Assembly: GCA_036674765.1 (NCBI GenBank)
Contig: JARVKI010000089.1
Location: 1 to 64,000 of the forward strand
Source: Seiridium cupressi
Taxonomy: Eukaryota > Ascomycota > Sordariomycetes > Amphisphaeriales > Sporocadaceae
Direction: 5' to 3'
DNA: 64,000 bases
Made by a program: the position numbers and the translations under genes. Below are positions 10,424 through 21,012 of this stretch, in pieces (within the stretch, counting starts at the first letter, position 1; each line of letters begins with the position of its first letter). The notes under the pieces are model-generated. The model had not been told where the DNA came from, did not search any database, and saw only the letters and a list, made by a program, of their open reading frames with translations.

Positions 10424-11731
10424 ATGACGAAGATCATTGCATCCGCAGCAGTGTCCTTGGCCAAGGAGAGTGCAAGATGCAGGGATCTTGAACTCAAAGT
10501 TTCCTCGCTCCAAAAAGAGCTGACAGACATCAAGGCACGCCTGGCCAAGTATGAAGTGTTGCCCAGCAAGGCTTCCGATGTGCAAGAAAACGTACCAGAT
10601 GGTCCTGCAGTCAAGAAGCAGCCATCATATATGCAAAGCACCATGACATCGCACAACCGTTCAGCCAATTATAACCACAAAGAACCTCTTCCCCCAACCA
10701 AGCAACACCAAAGAACTGAACATACACCTACATTCGACGATGGGAAACTCCTGGTGAAGACATGTCACTACCATAATCAGACACTGTCTTCAATTAACAA
10801 AGTCAAACCGAAATATAGGCCTGAGAATCAGGACTGGAATGACTGGAGTGGTGTCGACCCTGATGAATATCAAGGATGGGAAGGTGAAGGATGGGAGGGT
10901 CAAGGATGGGAAGGCCCCGCACCGGTCTTTGACGAGAATATGTTGGCAGCGTTCTCGAAGGACGATGAAGAATTAGAAGGGCCGGCGCATGTAGACGTAC
11001 GAGCCGCGGGCTGGAACAAGATAGCAAAAGCAACGAGGCTTGATGACCACCGCGGGTTTGGGCTCGACGAGATCATTAGGAATGCCACGATATCCAGCTC
11101 ATGCGGATATCGCCTTCTCACCGGTGGCCTCCGCATTGCTCAAGAAGCTTTCTATGACGCTGCGAGAGAGGAACTCCCGTTCCAAGTATGGAAGAATTTC
11201 TTGGGGGGCCCAGAGGAGGTCAGGTTCGGTTATCTTGAACTTGAGATGGTCCTTCCACGGGGGGAACGTTATCCGTATCCCGCCTTGTCTGTACGTGGCT
11301 CTGAAGGTTACGATGTACGCCTTGCACTCCACGGCATCACAGACCTTCGAAATGCAGTAGCGCACTTCAAGAATGACCGATCCGCGAGCATGTACGATTC
11401 TTTGCTCAAGGCTGTCCAGAAACTTGCCGTGGTGCTGAGAGACATACCTCGCGCCAGGCAAGCCCGCGCCCTTAGAGACGAACTCAGGAGCCTGGCAATG
11501 GAGACTATGCAAGAAGTCAAGTCGTTGGAGCTTATTTCTGTTCTCCCTTTTGCTTACGACTGGGCGGTCCACCACGAGCAGCTTTTTTTCTGGTCGAATC
11601 ACGGTTCAATCTTTACAACTGCACAACAATGTTATCCTGATTTCGTTCAGCGTGCGGCTGTGGAGTGGGCGAAAACGAGGGCTACGCCGGGGCAGATAAC
11701 GGGACGAGAGAGCGATCTTACAGTCCTTTGA
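10424..11731 (+). CDS. Hypothetical protein with N-terminal coiled coil and GWEG repeats
   Basis: A 435-residue single-exon frame; I do not recognise the family. Residues about 15-45 form a heptad-like coiled coil (KVSSLQKELTDIKARLAKYE). A polar linker with many Gln, Pro and His follows, then a short acidic/aromatic repeat around residues 146-165 in which GWEG occurs three times at five-residue spacing. The C-terminal half (about 185-430) looks globular and alpha-helical with a HGITDLRNAVAHF segment. There is no signal peptide or membrane span, so it is probably cytosolic or nuclear. The start ATG has A at -3. A 38-bp tandem repeat lies upstream. It may be a lineage-restricted gene; coding is supported mainly by length and balanced composition. 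Confidence 0.65.
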   Translation: MTKIIASAAVSLAKESARCRDLELKVSSLQKELTDIKARLAKYEVLPSKASDVQENVPDGPAVKKQPSYMQSTMTSHNRSANYNHKEPLPPTKQHQRTEHTPTFDDGKLLVKTCHYHNQTLSSINKVKPKYRPENQDWNDWSGVDPDEYQGWEGEGWEGQGWEGPAPVFDENMLAAFSKDDEELEGPAHVDVRAAGWNKIAKATRLDDHRGFGLDEIIRNATISSSCGYRLLTGGLRIAQEAFYDAAREELPFQVWKNFLGGPEEVRFGYLELEMVLPRGERYPYPALSVRGSEGYDVRLALHGITDLRNAVAHFKNDRSASMYDSLLKAVQKLAVVLRDIPRARQARALRDELRSLAMETMQEVKSLELISVLPFAYDWAVHHEQLFFWSNHGSIFTTAQQCYPDFVQRAAVEWAKTRATPGQITGRESDLTVL

Positions 11732-13384
11732 GGCAGTGACGAGGTTGTTGGACGACGCGGTAGCTGGTACCGACCATGGTGTAGATATCCTCGAGAGTCG
11801 CGAGAAAGGGAACACGACGACCAACAACGGATCGCAAGCCCCATGGGATCGCTCACGAAGCAAAGAAGAGACGCGGGGCATTTCTTAGATATTATCAAGC
11901 CACTTGACGCCGGACAAGACCTGATAGCGAATTCAATTGGGAGTGTTGGGGAGTTCGCTAAAATTGGGAAAGCTCCTTTGGATTTTCTAATTTCGATACG
12001 CTAAAATTTAAAGGCTGAAGCCTTTGGCAGCCGCGCTACGAAAACAGCAGTATTTAGCTCTTCCTCGGATGATGACTTGCCCGGCGTCGTGGATGTAGTA
12101 TGACCTTCCATTATAATTGCGCGTCGTTCCGAATGGGAGCACGAATGAGGCTAATCAGACAAACTATTGCCAAATGAAAAGAGAGCGAGTAGCATCAATT
12201 TGAGATTTCCGAACGACAGTTTACGAAGCCCAGACGGATGACATTTAGTTGCACAATCCATGCGTGACGCATCTACTGAGCCTCCCGGCATGACATGATA
12301 TGTGCGCACGTCTAAAATAGTATGGTCAGGTACATTGTAGCAGAGCCCAGTCGTGCTGCTTCAGCCGCTCGCTGCAGCGTACTGCAATAGCTTTAATGTT
12401 ACAATGTCCATCAATTGTCAACCTCGAGATTCGAGGCGCATCAGCAGCGGGCTGTCGGCCAACGAGTTAATGAAATATCCAGCTCAAAGCACATCGTGCC
12501 CGCCTTTACGAAACTGTGATGAACAAGGCATCATGGTGTTGATTGTCGTACGTAATCCTACCGGTAGGATTTCTCTCGACCTCTTCCAAGTTGCATGCGT
12601 GCACAAAGCAAATGCAGTTTGATAATGTGCGAGCTCCAAAATTGAAGACTCCCAGCTTCCCTTAAGGAGTTCGTTCGCCTACCCTCATTTCTCCATAACG
12701 TTGGAGAACTTTAATTTTGTAGGTCTGCCATTTCCCGGCTTTCCTCTCAGGTGATTGCCACCCAGTGGGGTTGTACTAAATAAAATTAGCGCTACATTGT
12801 ACTTCTAGAGTTGCAGCTCCTGTTGCAAAAACAGTGGAAGGCATCAAACGAGCGGCATTCCTGGGCTGAAATAGGGTCTGCGATATACACTTTTGAGAAA
12901 TTAAGATTAAGCATCTCGTTGAAATATCTGTCCTGCAGTCACATTATGTATCGCTGATGCTTTTCCCCCTGGCGATCGTGGCGTCGAGACCCCACACAGG
13001 CTGGTTCCAGGGGCAATTCAGGTGGCCCTAGTCCAGCTGCAGTTACCCGTGGCCAGGCTCACGATGGCATTGGACGGTGGCGACAGGGGAAACCAGTCTC
13101 GTGGCCGCCCCACCGACGGGACCATCGGTCATGTACCCCGCGGAATCATTGCATCACTCACGAGAAAAAAATCTCTGTTGGGCCGGCTCCGTCCTTGCAA
13201 CCCACTCCAAGCAAACTTGCTCGAGCTAAAACTCAAAACAAGCTGTTCTATGCCGAGGTGGAAGCCAGACAGCTTGTTTATATGGGGATCTGGGGATTGG
13301 CGACAACTTGAGCATCTTTCTTGATACCGGCTTGCGCTATTGTTGTTTCTTGGGTGGTAGCATCGCCGTCTTCACCGCATCATC
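11732..13384. other. Long intergenic region
   Basis: 1.65 kb without a supportable gene. Weak open frames (12353-12622, 13022-13324) lack motifs. The last 120 bases before 13385 include a TATATGGGG-like element at about 13278 and pyrimidine-rich leader sequence suitable as the promoter of the transporter gene. Confidence 0.45.
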
Positions 13385-15124
13385 ATGGCCGACACTCCTC
13401 CAACACCACAGTCCAACAGGGACGCTCGGGTGGTCTCTGAACACCTACCGGTCGGCTATGGAGCCACCTTTGATGGATCCTCCTCACCTGGTGCCAATGC
13501 ATCGTCGTCTGCTCAGCTGCCTGTCGATTCCGAGGAGATCTCGTCTCTCAAGCTCCCTGGAGGCGATGTGCACCGGGACTTGTTCATGATCCACCAGCGC
13601 GCAGAGCGTGCCAAGATGCACCAACGGTCCAACACCTTCCATTACCCCCAGCAGCTACATGCAGATGACGACGAAGAGGGCCTCGCTGTGAGCAGCCAGA
13701 GGGCGCCTGGTGGTTTCCGTCGTGCCTTCATCCAGCAGCAGCAAAGCCGCCAATTCCTGGCTGCCAGACTGCCCATCACGAGGAATTTCGTCGAGTTTCT
13801 GGACCTCTACGGCACCTTTGCCGGCGAGGATCTTGCGGATTCTGACGACGAAGCAATTGTGACCGACGAAGAAGAGGAACCTGAGGAGGCTCGCCCGGAG
13901 CGGAGACCTTTGCTTGGACGTCGCAGGACAACCCGTACCGCAAAAGCCGGCACCGCTGGTAGTACGAAGACGTTCTTCACCTTGCTCAAGGCTTTCATCG
14001 GAACAGGAATCATGTTCCTTCCGAAGGCCTTCAGTAATGGTGGCTTAGCATTCTCTTCCATCACCATGGTACTGGTTTCGGCCATCACTATGGTTTCTTT
14101 CCACCTACTGCTCCAGTGTAAGGAACGACACTCAGGTGGTTATGGTGAGATTGGAGAAGCAATTGCTGGAAGGAGGATACGCAACCTCATCATGGCGTCT
14201 ATAACGTTCTCCCAGCTTGGGTTTGTCTGCGCCGGAATCGTTTTCGTGGCCGAGAATCTGGAGGCGTTCGCCGAGGCTGTCGCTAAGGGTCCCAGCCCGA
14301 TATCATCTGTTGCCATCATCTTGTTCCAGCTCCTCGTCCTCATTCCGCTCTCGTGGATTCGAAACATCTCTAAGCTGGGCCCAGCTGCCCTTCTTGCCGA
14401 CGTCTTCATTATGATCGGTGTTACCTACATCTATTACTATGACATCGGCACCCTAGCCAGCGAGGGCATGCACAAGACTGTTGTCATGTTCAACCCCGAC
14501 CAGTACACCATGATGATTGGCTCGGCAATCTTTACATTTGAAGGCATCGGCCTCATATTGCCTATTCAGTCGTCCATGGCAAAGCCGGAGAAGTTCGAGC
14601 CACTGCTCGGATCGATCATGCTGATTATCACAGTCATCTTCACGTCTGTCGGAGCGCTTTGCTATGCAACTTTCGGCAACGACACCTACATCGAGATTAT
14701 CAACAACTACCCGAGAGACAGCCGCTTTGTGCAAGCCATGCAATTCTTGTATTCGCTGGCTATTCTGGTCGGTAATCCCGTCCAGCTGTTCCCTGCGTTG
14801 CGTATCATCGAGGGCGGGGTGTTTGGTCGTCACTCCGGCAAGAAGAGCCTCAAGACTAAGTGGATTAAGAACGGCTTTAGGACGTTGATGGTTCTCATTT
14901 GTGGTGGGATATCAATCTTGGGTGCGGGCAATCTCGATCGGTTCGTCGCTCTGATTGGGTCTTTCGCCTGTGTACCTCTCGTGTACATTTACCCACCTTA
15001 TCTGCACTACACAGGCGTCGCCAAGTCTAAGCATGCCAAGATTGGAGACATTGTTTTAATGGTTATGGGAGTGGTCTGCATGGTCTATACCACAGTCGTC
15101 ACTCTCAAGAACAGCTTTTTGTAA
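13385..15124 (+). CDS. AVT3: Vacuolar amino acid transporter, AVT3/AVT4-like (AAAP family)
   Basis: A 579-residue single-exon protein. A hydrophilic, acidic N-terminal region (residues 1 to about 190, with a DSDDEAIVTDEEEEPEE cluster) precedes about eleven membrane spans. The first span carries the AAAP/SLC36 pattern FFTLLKAFIGTGIMFLPKAF, followed by LLLQCKERHSGGYGEIG and a GIGLILPIQSSM segment. Proteins of this type (yeast Avt3 and Avt4, S. pombe Avt3) export neutral amino acids from the vacuole to the cytosol. Length and the long cytosolic N terminus match the fungal Avt3 group. The start ATG is in CATCATGG context. No breaks are seen. Family assignment is firm; the split between Avt3 and Avt4 is less certain. 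Confidence 0.92.
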   Translation: MADTPPTPQSNRDARVVSEHLPVGYGATFDGSSSPGANASSSAQLPVDSEEISSLKLPGGDVHRDLFMIHQRAERAKMHQRSNTFHYPQQLHADDDEEGLAVSSQRAPGGFRRAFIQQQQSRQFLAARLPITRNFVEFLDLYGTFAGEDLADSDDEAIVTDEEEEPEEARPERRPLLGRRRTTRTAKAGTAGSTKTFFTLLKAFIGTGIMFLPKAFSNGGLAFSSITMVLVSAITMVSFHLLLQCKERHSGGYGEIGEAIAGRRIRNLIMASITFSQLGFVCAGIVFVAENLEAFAEAVAKGPSPISSVAIILFQLLVLIPLSWIRNISKLGPAALLADVFIMIGVTYIYYYDIGTLASEGMHKTVVMFNPDQYTMMIGSAIFTFEGIGLILPIQSSMAKPEKFEPLLGSIMLIITVIFTSVGALCYATFGNDTYIEIINNYPRDSRFVQAMQFLYSLAILVGNPVQLFPALRIIEGGVFGRHSGKKSLKTKWIKNGFRTLMVLICGGISILGAGNLDRFVALIGSFACVPLVYIYPPYLHYTGVAKSKHAKIGDIVLMVMGVVCMVYTTVVTLKNSFL

Positions 15125-15554
15125 AGTCTATCAGCACTGCATCACATCGGCACGGGTCACGGGAGCATTGAACAAGCGGAGTTTGATTTCAACATGTATT
15201 TTGCATTAATGCCTTCACGGTCTGTACGAGAAAAGATCCCCTTCGAATGATCGTAGTGGAGTCAGCAAGATACAGATCTATGGGAACACATTTGGGTATG
15301 TAGCTAGAAGCGACTTGCGCTGTGCCGCTTGCCGCGTTTCTTGTCCTAGAAATGGCTAGTTAACGTTAGTTAGCGGTTCCTGAATTGCATCACGCCCCAA
15401 TGGTGCTAAGTCCAATCTGCGATCGCGTGATCCTTCGGCTGCCTAGTTAAACATCGACTTTTCTTTCGTATTTACGTAACTCTACTTTTTCATTTTCCTC
15501 GTTCTTTTCCAAACCATTAGGCACTTTCGTTCACTCTGCGGTAACAGAGTCGCA

Positions 15555-16331
15555 ATGTACTCCATGTGGGGGAAGATCGCCTTCGTTTGTCTCGTGGCGG
15601 CTAGTGGCACGACTGCAGCGCTCTCCAAAACGGGCAACTTCACGGTCTTCTCTGACACGGCCTGCCAAGACCCACTGTTCGTCAACTCGGAAATCAAAGG
15701 CCGCGACTTCTGTGCCGCGACAGACAATACGGGCGATTGGGGAGGCGAGACCACCGACTTCGTCTTCAAGTCGTACATCCTGAACGAGCGGCCGTGGTGC
15801 GACAATGGCTCGCGCCCGTACTTCAATGTCTACAGCGACCGGGATTGCGCCAACCTCATCAAGTCGTATCCCCCTGGCGCGCTGTATAATCCGACGGGGC
15901 CCGATGCCGATGGGACTTGTGTCGTGCCCGGGGCCGAGTATAAGGCTATTGCCTTTGTTTGTGATGGGTTCGATACGCCGCCGCCCAGTAGTACGTCGGA
16001 GCTGCCCGTGACGAGTACGCCGACTTCAACGTATGTGCGGGTATCGACTACGGCACTGACGTCAGTACCTTCTACGCCGATCACGACGGAAACGGCTGTG
16101 GAATCTTCGCAGACCAGCACGATTGAGAAAACGACCACTTCGGTGACTACTTCTGTATCAGACACGACTTCAACTGGTGTCGCAACCGCATCTTCATCGT
16201 CGGCTTCGGGAACTGGGCTAAGCGCAACGAGTTCGGCGCCGACTGTTGTGGCTACTGCTGGCGCTGCCTGGACTCGCCCTGGAGTAGCGATCGTCATGGC
16301 TGGACTCCCGGTGGCGATCTTAGTGTTATAA
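15555..16331 (+). CDS. Secreted, probably GPI-anchored Ser/Thr-rich surface protein
   Basis: A 258-residue protein with an N-terminal signal peptide (hydrophobic IAFVCLVAASGTTAA, residues 8-22), a small Cys-containing ectodomain (about 25-140, six Cys including CQD, FCAA, WCDN, DCAN, TCV and VCDG), a long Ser/Thr/Pro stalk (about 143-230) suited to O-mannosylation, and a hydrophobic C terminus (VAIVMAGLPVAILVL) typical of GPI-anchor addition. It is expected at the plasma membrane or cell wall. The ectodomain is not one I can name. The large open frame on the opposite strand is a shadow of the Ser/Thr repeats. It converges with the FAD oxidase gene, leaving about 80 bp between the stops. Confidence 0.85.
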   Translation: MYSMWGKIAFVCLVAASGTTAALSKTGNFTVFSDTACQDPLFVNSEIKGRDFCAATDNTGDWGGETTDFVFKSYILNERPWCDNGSRPYFNVYSDRDCANLIKSYPPGALYNPTGPDADGTCVVPGAEYKAIAFVCDGFDTPPPSSTSELPVTSTPTSTYVRVSTTALTSVPSTPITTETAVESSQTSTIEKTTTSVTTSVSDTTSTGVATASSSSASGTGLSATSSAPTVVATAGAAWTRPGVAIVMAGLPVAILVL

Positions 16332-16414
16332 GTGGAGATCTTCAATCATCAATAGTGTTGGTGTCAGAATGGATGGATTGCTATGTGACTCTTCTGTTCT
16401 TTGCTGGTCGAGCT

Positions 16415-18253
16415 TCACGAAAAGACCTTATTAAGCTCATCTTGCAGTCCGGATTGACACCTGAAATCATATTGCGGCCCCGTGCGACCAGGAATCGGCG
16501 CCGCCACAAGCTCATCCCAGCCCACGCACTTCCAGCACCTCAGGGTGCTGTTCGGGTCGTACTTCTTCTTCGTCTCAAGTAGGAAGTCATACTTATCGCC
16601 CCACCAGGCCTGCTTCCAGTCCGGTGTGAATGGATTTGCCTCATTCACATATGAGCCGCTGTGCGGAAACAGCTTTTCCGCGTTGGTCGTGATGGTGGTC
16701 AAGTTTGTGAAGCTCTGGAGCCGCTGCTCGAACGTGGAGTTCCATGCTATTGAGAAACCACTCGAGAGGCTCCATATCGACGAATACCATGCAGAATGGA
16801 CTGAAGTCTCAAACTCACTTAAGTCAGTCGGCGGCTTGCCAATGTCCGTATCGGCTACAAAGGGCGTGCTGACAGGGATGTAAAAGTTCTTCGGCGCGGC
16901 GCCGAGGGCAAACGTGGAGTTGATGAAATCCAGTATTTCTGCTATCCCCCTTTCAGTAGATAATGCATCCGTCGGGACCAGTCTACTAGTGATGAATCGT
17001 GCTGCACCTGCACTGTTCAACGCTCCAGGGACGACGTATTTGTTCCATGCCGTCAGCCAATCTGGGACCACCTCGACAACACTTGTTCCGCCATTCGCCA
17101 AAGCAAAATCCGTGGCCTTCTGCATTGTGGCCTGTGCCGCCGCTCCGCCGTCGCTGAGGTTGGCATACTGCGGCAGCGGATTGAAATGCTTGAGATAGAG
17201 GCCTGCCACATGGCCTCCCCAACCTTGTCTCCCCCAGTCATAAGAGTCCATTGTTTGCCGCTGGATCCACTTCTTGACCGGATCATCTGTGCTGTTGCTC
17301 GGGATAGTGATGGACGCCACGGCTATGGGTATCTTCGGCTCGACTCTGTGGGTGGCTTCGAGGACAATTCCAAATGTCCCGCCGCCGCCTCCTCGGAGCG
17401 CACGGAATAAATCACTATTCTGGCAAGCGTTCGCAACTCTCAACACACCATCGGGCGTCACCACTTTGAACTGCACCACGCGGTCTGCTCCGAGTCCGTA
17501 AACCGGCGAAAGCGAAGAGTGGCCACCGCCTTGCACCCAGCCGCCCGAGAGCGCGATAGTAGGAGAATAACCCCCGAGAATCGTGGCATTATGCTCGTCG
17601 GCAAAGATGTACGCATCGCCTGTGCTCTCGCCAGCACCGACGGTAATCGCACGACCAACACTTGGGTAGCAGCCCTCGGGGACGAAATCATCACAGTAAT
17701 CGAAGCCCTTCAGATTGTGCACCCAGAGCTCTATGCTCGCGAAACCATGGAGCGCGTTGGCGCTGGCACGTGTCATGTAGTCGTGTCCGCTGTTCTTGAT
17801 ACTCAATGGAAACCCGTACGCATTCGCCCAAACGAACGAGTCGATGATCTCCTGCGAGTTGGTCACCTGGGCATAGTAGTCCGGCACGCTGCCCTGTCTG
17901 CACGTCGCATTGGCGGCTGGGAGGCCCGGAGGCGCGACAGTGGTGTCGAGCAGACACTGGTCCGAGGGATGCGAGAGGCACATCTCATTCTGCATATTCA
18001 TGAACGCCGCGGGGATTTCGACCCGGTAGGCATTGGTGGTGTAGTTGCCGCGCACGGCGGCGCATGCTGCTTCGTCGACTGTTGATGGTTTGCCATTGTA
18101 GGACGAGAAGCAGGGGAGCGACACGGGCTTGGCCTGTTGGAGGATGCCTTGCAGCGTCGCGTTGAGGATTGCGATGCGATCGTCGATCGCGAAGCTTGGT
18201 TGAGCTGAGATGAGGAAATACAGGCTTAAAAGGAAAGACATGATTGGAGCCAT
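16415..18253 (-). CDS. Secreted FAD-linked oxidoreductase, berberine-bridge-enzyme-like
   Basis: A 612-residue single-exon protein. It has a signal peptide (residues 1 to about 22), an FAD-binding type 4 (PCMH) domain at about 125-310 and a C-terminal BBE domain ending in YDPNSTLRCWKCVGWDE. The motif SGHDYMTRAS (155-164) contains the His that is 8-alpha-bonded to FAD in this family. GGWVQGGGHSSLSP and GGGGGTFGIV are further flavin-site motifs. The usual second flavin-linking Cys is replaced in GGYSPT (227-232), which implies mono-covalent FAD. Fungal members oxidise alcohols, oligosaccharides or secondary-metabolite intermediates with O2; the substrate here is unknown. Many N-x-S/T sites fit secretion. 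No accompanying biosynthetic genes are seen. Confidence 0.93.
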   Translation of the reverse strand: MAPIMSFLLSLYFLISAQPSFAIDDRIAILNATLQGILQQAKPVSLPCFSSYNGKPSTVDEAACAAVRGNYTTNAYRVEIPAAFMNMQNEMCLSHPSDQCLLDTTVAPPGLPAANATCRQGSVPDYYAQVTNSQEIIDSFVWANAYGFPLSIKNSGHDYMTRASANALHGFASIELWVHNLKGFDYCDDFVPEGCYPSVGRAITVGAGESTGDAYIFADEHNATILGGYSPTIALSGGWVQGGGHSSLSPVYGLGADRVVQFKVVTPDGVLRVANACQNSDLFRALRGGGGGTFGIVLEATHRVEPKIPIAVASITIPSNSTDDPVKKWIQRQTMDSYDWGRQGWGGHVAGLYLKHFNPLPQYANLSDGGAAAQATMQKATDFALANGGTSVVEVVPDWLTAWNKYVVPGALNSAGAARFITSRLVPTDALSTERGIAEILDFINSTFALGAAPKNFYIPVSTPFVADTDIGKPPTDLSEFETSVHSAWYSSIWSLSSGFSIAWNSTFEQRLQSFTNLTTITTNAEKLFPHSGSYVNEANPFTPDWKQAWWGDKYDFLLETKKKYDPNSTLRCWKCVGWDELVAAPIPGRTGPQYDFRCQSGLQDELNKVFS

Positions 18254-18742
18254 CGTGGATCACGTAACTTGCGTTCCGCGAATTGTCAATTGAAAGAGTG
18301 TCCAATGAGCCGGTCGCATGCAATTTCTCGTGTTCCTGCAGAACTGCCCGGCTTCTACTATTTCCCGACGTGCGAGTGTGAGACTGGAGACCGCGAGGAA
18401 TCAAGAAAAAAGTCGACCGAGCGGTGAGAATCAATTGAAGAACGCCGCCACCTCGGGTGCCTGCCGGAAAAGTTATACCCACGCGATTAGGAAGGAGTAT
18501 CGAATAAGATTGGCGAGAATGGTGCTGACATGCATCTGCATCTGCGGAGCGATGTAACAGTAGGTATCACGGCGATGGCATCAGCAAATACACTGGGTAA
18601 GTGCTAAAGGAATTGCCGTTTTTTCATGTATGCTTCAGCTGTGCCCCTGCCCTGTCCATGCCTAACCTAAAGAAAACCCGACTTTGCGAATCGTATACGG
18701 CGCATCCAATACAACTGACCCACTAGTAATACAAAACCCCAA
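18254..18742. other. Intergenic region between the FAD oxidase and an unknown gene
   Basis: About 490 bp that includes the promoter of the minus-strand oxidase gene on its left side and the 3' end of the next minus-strand gene on its right. I see no additional gene. Confidence 0.5.
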
Positions 18743-19600
18743 CTATTCTTTACACGTCTGGGAAACGTGTTGTTGAGCAAAGCCCGGTTGAGCCCAGGCC
18801 GGCAAATTCTTGGGCACTCCTCGAGAGGAAAAAGCTGAGGATATCCATTCCTTCAAGCGGTCATCCATGTGCGCATGGCGGTCATAGGCCGGCCTACTAT
18901 ACTTCCAGGCGGGAAGCCCATTGAACATCCAGTACATGCATTCCCCGTCGTCTGTGTACTCGCCTGTTTGCCTAATGAGCAAAAGCACGCAGCCTGATTT
19001 CGGACAGAAATTCTCACCTTCTGGATTGATCCTGAATCTACTGCTCCGGTGGAACGGCAGGATAGGTAGGGTGGGGTCTGGTATGGAGGTTCTGTTGAGG
19101 CGAAGCCTAGCGTTGTGGCTGTAGTCGAAGAGAATGATGGTGATATGTGAAGTATTAGGGAAGTAGCTTCGAGGTACCGCGGCAGGCGGAAAGGCAAGCC
19201 AGGAGTGTCTTATTCCAAACAGTATAGGATTCGAAACTCCTTCAGGAGGAACTTTCTTTCCATCTGCTTGGTGGGGAAGTACGAGCATCGTGTAGATAAA
19301 GGCTGGGTCGTCAGTCTCAAGGGAGGCGCGCAACGATAGCCAAACATCTAAGAACAAGTTCATTGCGTGAAAGTCCGAGAAGACGCCAAGCCAGCGGTTT
19401 GGACCCGTTTCGTCGGAGGGTTGAGCGAGCCAAGTGTTCGATCTCACTACCTTGGTCGACTTGTTGACAATGACTAGGTTGCCCCACAAGTCCGCACTGA
19501 CTTCGTAGTCTTTGGGCGACGAAAGCCGTACGGCTTCCACAGGCGCGGGATAACTGAAGGCATTGGATCTGACGCTGTACTTGCTGCCGCTCGTCGTCAT
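18743..19600 (-). CDS. Hypothetical protein, 285 residues
   Basis: An open minus-strand frame that I do not recognise. The longer open frame to 19639 begins with a TTG codon, so the first usable ATG is at 19598-19600 (A at -3), giving MTTSGSKYSVRSNAF. The sequence is evenly composed, with a Tyr/Trp-rich globular pattern (SADLWGNLVIVNKSTKVV, WLGVFSDFHAMNLFL, SHITIILFDYSHNARLRL) and no signal peptide or membrane span. The reading frame continues upstream of the ATG without a stop, and a CTTTCCAG acceptor-like site at about 19652 leaves open a spliced upstream exon. Cytosolic location is inferred from composition only. Confidence 0.65.
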   Translation of the reverse strand: MTTSGSKYSVRSNAFSYPAPVEAVRLSSPKDYEVSADLWGNLVIVNKSTKVVRSNTWLAQPSDETGPNRWLGVFSDFHAMNLFLDVWLSLRASLETDDPAFIYTMLVLPHQADGKKVPPEGVSNPILFGIRHSWLAFPPAAVPRSYFPNTSHITIILFDYSHNARLRLNRTSIPDPTLPILPFHRSSRFRINPEGENFCPKSGCVLLLIRQTGEYTDDGECMYWMFNGLPAWKYSRPAYDRHAHMDDRLKEWISSAFSSRGVPKNLPAWAQPGFAQQHVSQTCKE

Positions 19601-20109
19601 CTTGGACGTCTGAGTCTGGCTTCCGTTAGTGGCGGCCAAATGTGCTGGCTGGAAAGTTGGAGTGCTCTAGGCTCTGGATCAAAAGCTGTTCAATAATTTC
19701 TTTCTCTTCCAAAAGTTGAGTGTAGCTTGTTGGTGAGCTGGGTGTTGTTGTGGTGAAGTGTTTGTTGAGTTGCTGAATGCTTCCATGTGCGAAGGCTGGC
19801 GTGGCTCCTGCGCAGGAGAAATAAACTAGTCTTCAAAGCAAAGGTGCGACTGCCTGACTTACTATCCTCGATTTGTCTTGCTTCCACAAAGCTGGGAAAG
19901 GCCCAATCTTAGAATCCTACTGAAAGCAATTGCGACGAAGCCTGCAACTGATGTCCACATGATGCCAACCATGCGTTCATGCAGATAATACTGCTTTCGT
20001 ATGGCCTTTCGGCCGCTCGGGCCACATCATTATGCGGGTGGTAACAAGTTTGGACCACAGCAGCATGGGATCTGTCGGCTCACCACCTGTAGCACCTGCC
20101 TTGATCTGG
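19601..20109. other. Intergenic region
   Basis: About 500 bp that include the 5' leader of the minus-strand gene ending at 19600. A 65-codon minus-strand frame at 19690-19887 is Ser/Thr/His-rich and probably non-coding leader. Confidence 0.4.
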
Positions 20110-21012
20110 ATCATGACATCGGCTGCGTCACAATGCTTTTTGGCAGCTAGGATATCGTCGAAGAAGCGCTACTTCCAGTTAGAGAGCACTCGGAAGTTTG
20201 AGGTAAAGAATGACCCACAGCATCCAGGGCCAGAGCGATGATGGTAGCGATAGTAGTCATGCTCGGGGCTGTTGCCACCTCTCGGGAGATTGCGTGATTC
20301 ACCGACTGTATGCAGACGTCCCTATACTCTAGAGCTCTCTCGTAGAAATCGCCGCGGGCCTTGAGCTGGACGAAGCTTCGGCATGCTGACAGAAAGATGG
20401 AACTCAACAGAGCCTTGTCTGCGAAGCTGACTTGCACCCATTGCATCCTCGACCCGGTGCGGTCGTACACCTCGTCTGCGGCGTCGTTACAAATCCTGGC
20501 ATTGACCACAAGGTATTTGACGTCTAGCAGGAGATCATTAGCAGCATTCCCCTTCTGGCCGGGCGTATGACTTGGCGGTTACAATGATCCATCAAGAAGC
20601 ACTCGAAGCGTGTCGTCGGCCGAGCCAAGGTATCGAACGGATCCACACCGCGTATCTCGCAGAGGCTCTCGGGACTCGCATATAGACACATATGATCTCT
20701 GGTGTCACGTGGCTCGGGTCTTTCAGCTTCCTGCTGGTATTGCAGGAGGCGGCGCCGTCGTGCAGCGGCATGGCGAGCAGTCGCAGCCTGGGAGCGCACG
20801 GAACTTCGCCATGACCCGTCGCCGGGCTTGCTGATGTGTATGAAAGACGGAGACCCGAACGCCGATGGGGGTTTACCCTGCGGTCCCTTTCGTAGTGACA
20901 TGCTGCGGGGATCTGCGTCAAGGGACAACCAGCCATGGAACCAGCCGTGCAGACTGCGCTGCAACGGTTGTCGATTTACGGCGGGTCTGGTTTTTACGGG
21001 TTTCACCGCCAA
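20110..21012 (-). pseudogene. Fungal transcription-factor-like gene, frameshifted relic
   Basis: The minus-strand frame 21012-20524 contains SPSFIHISKPGDGSWRSSVRSQAA followed by ARRRRLLQYQQ, the N-terminal signature of a fungal regulator group in which F-V/I-F/H-I-x-x-x-x-P and a basic R-S-x-A-A-x-A-A-R-R-R-R stretch precede GVDPFDTL. That frame stops; the remainder (VQVSFADKALLSSIFLSACRSF, then SVNHAISREV) continues in another frame from about 20560 to 20147, an arrangement seen in Zn2Cys6-associated Fungal_trans_2-like proteins. The shift is near 20560 and no GT-AG pair that I can see repairs it. A further shift near 20200 may be present. No Zn2Cys6 cluster is visible. It is likely dead; the family is a moderate call. 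Confidence 0.5.

Noticed and set aside
15830..16345. 171-codon antisense frame over the GPI-type protein
   Set aside because: It is the shadow of the Ser/Thr-repeat codons on the other strand, with no start context or motif.
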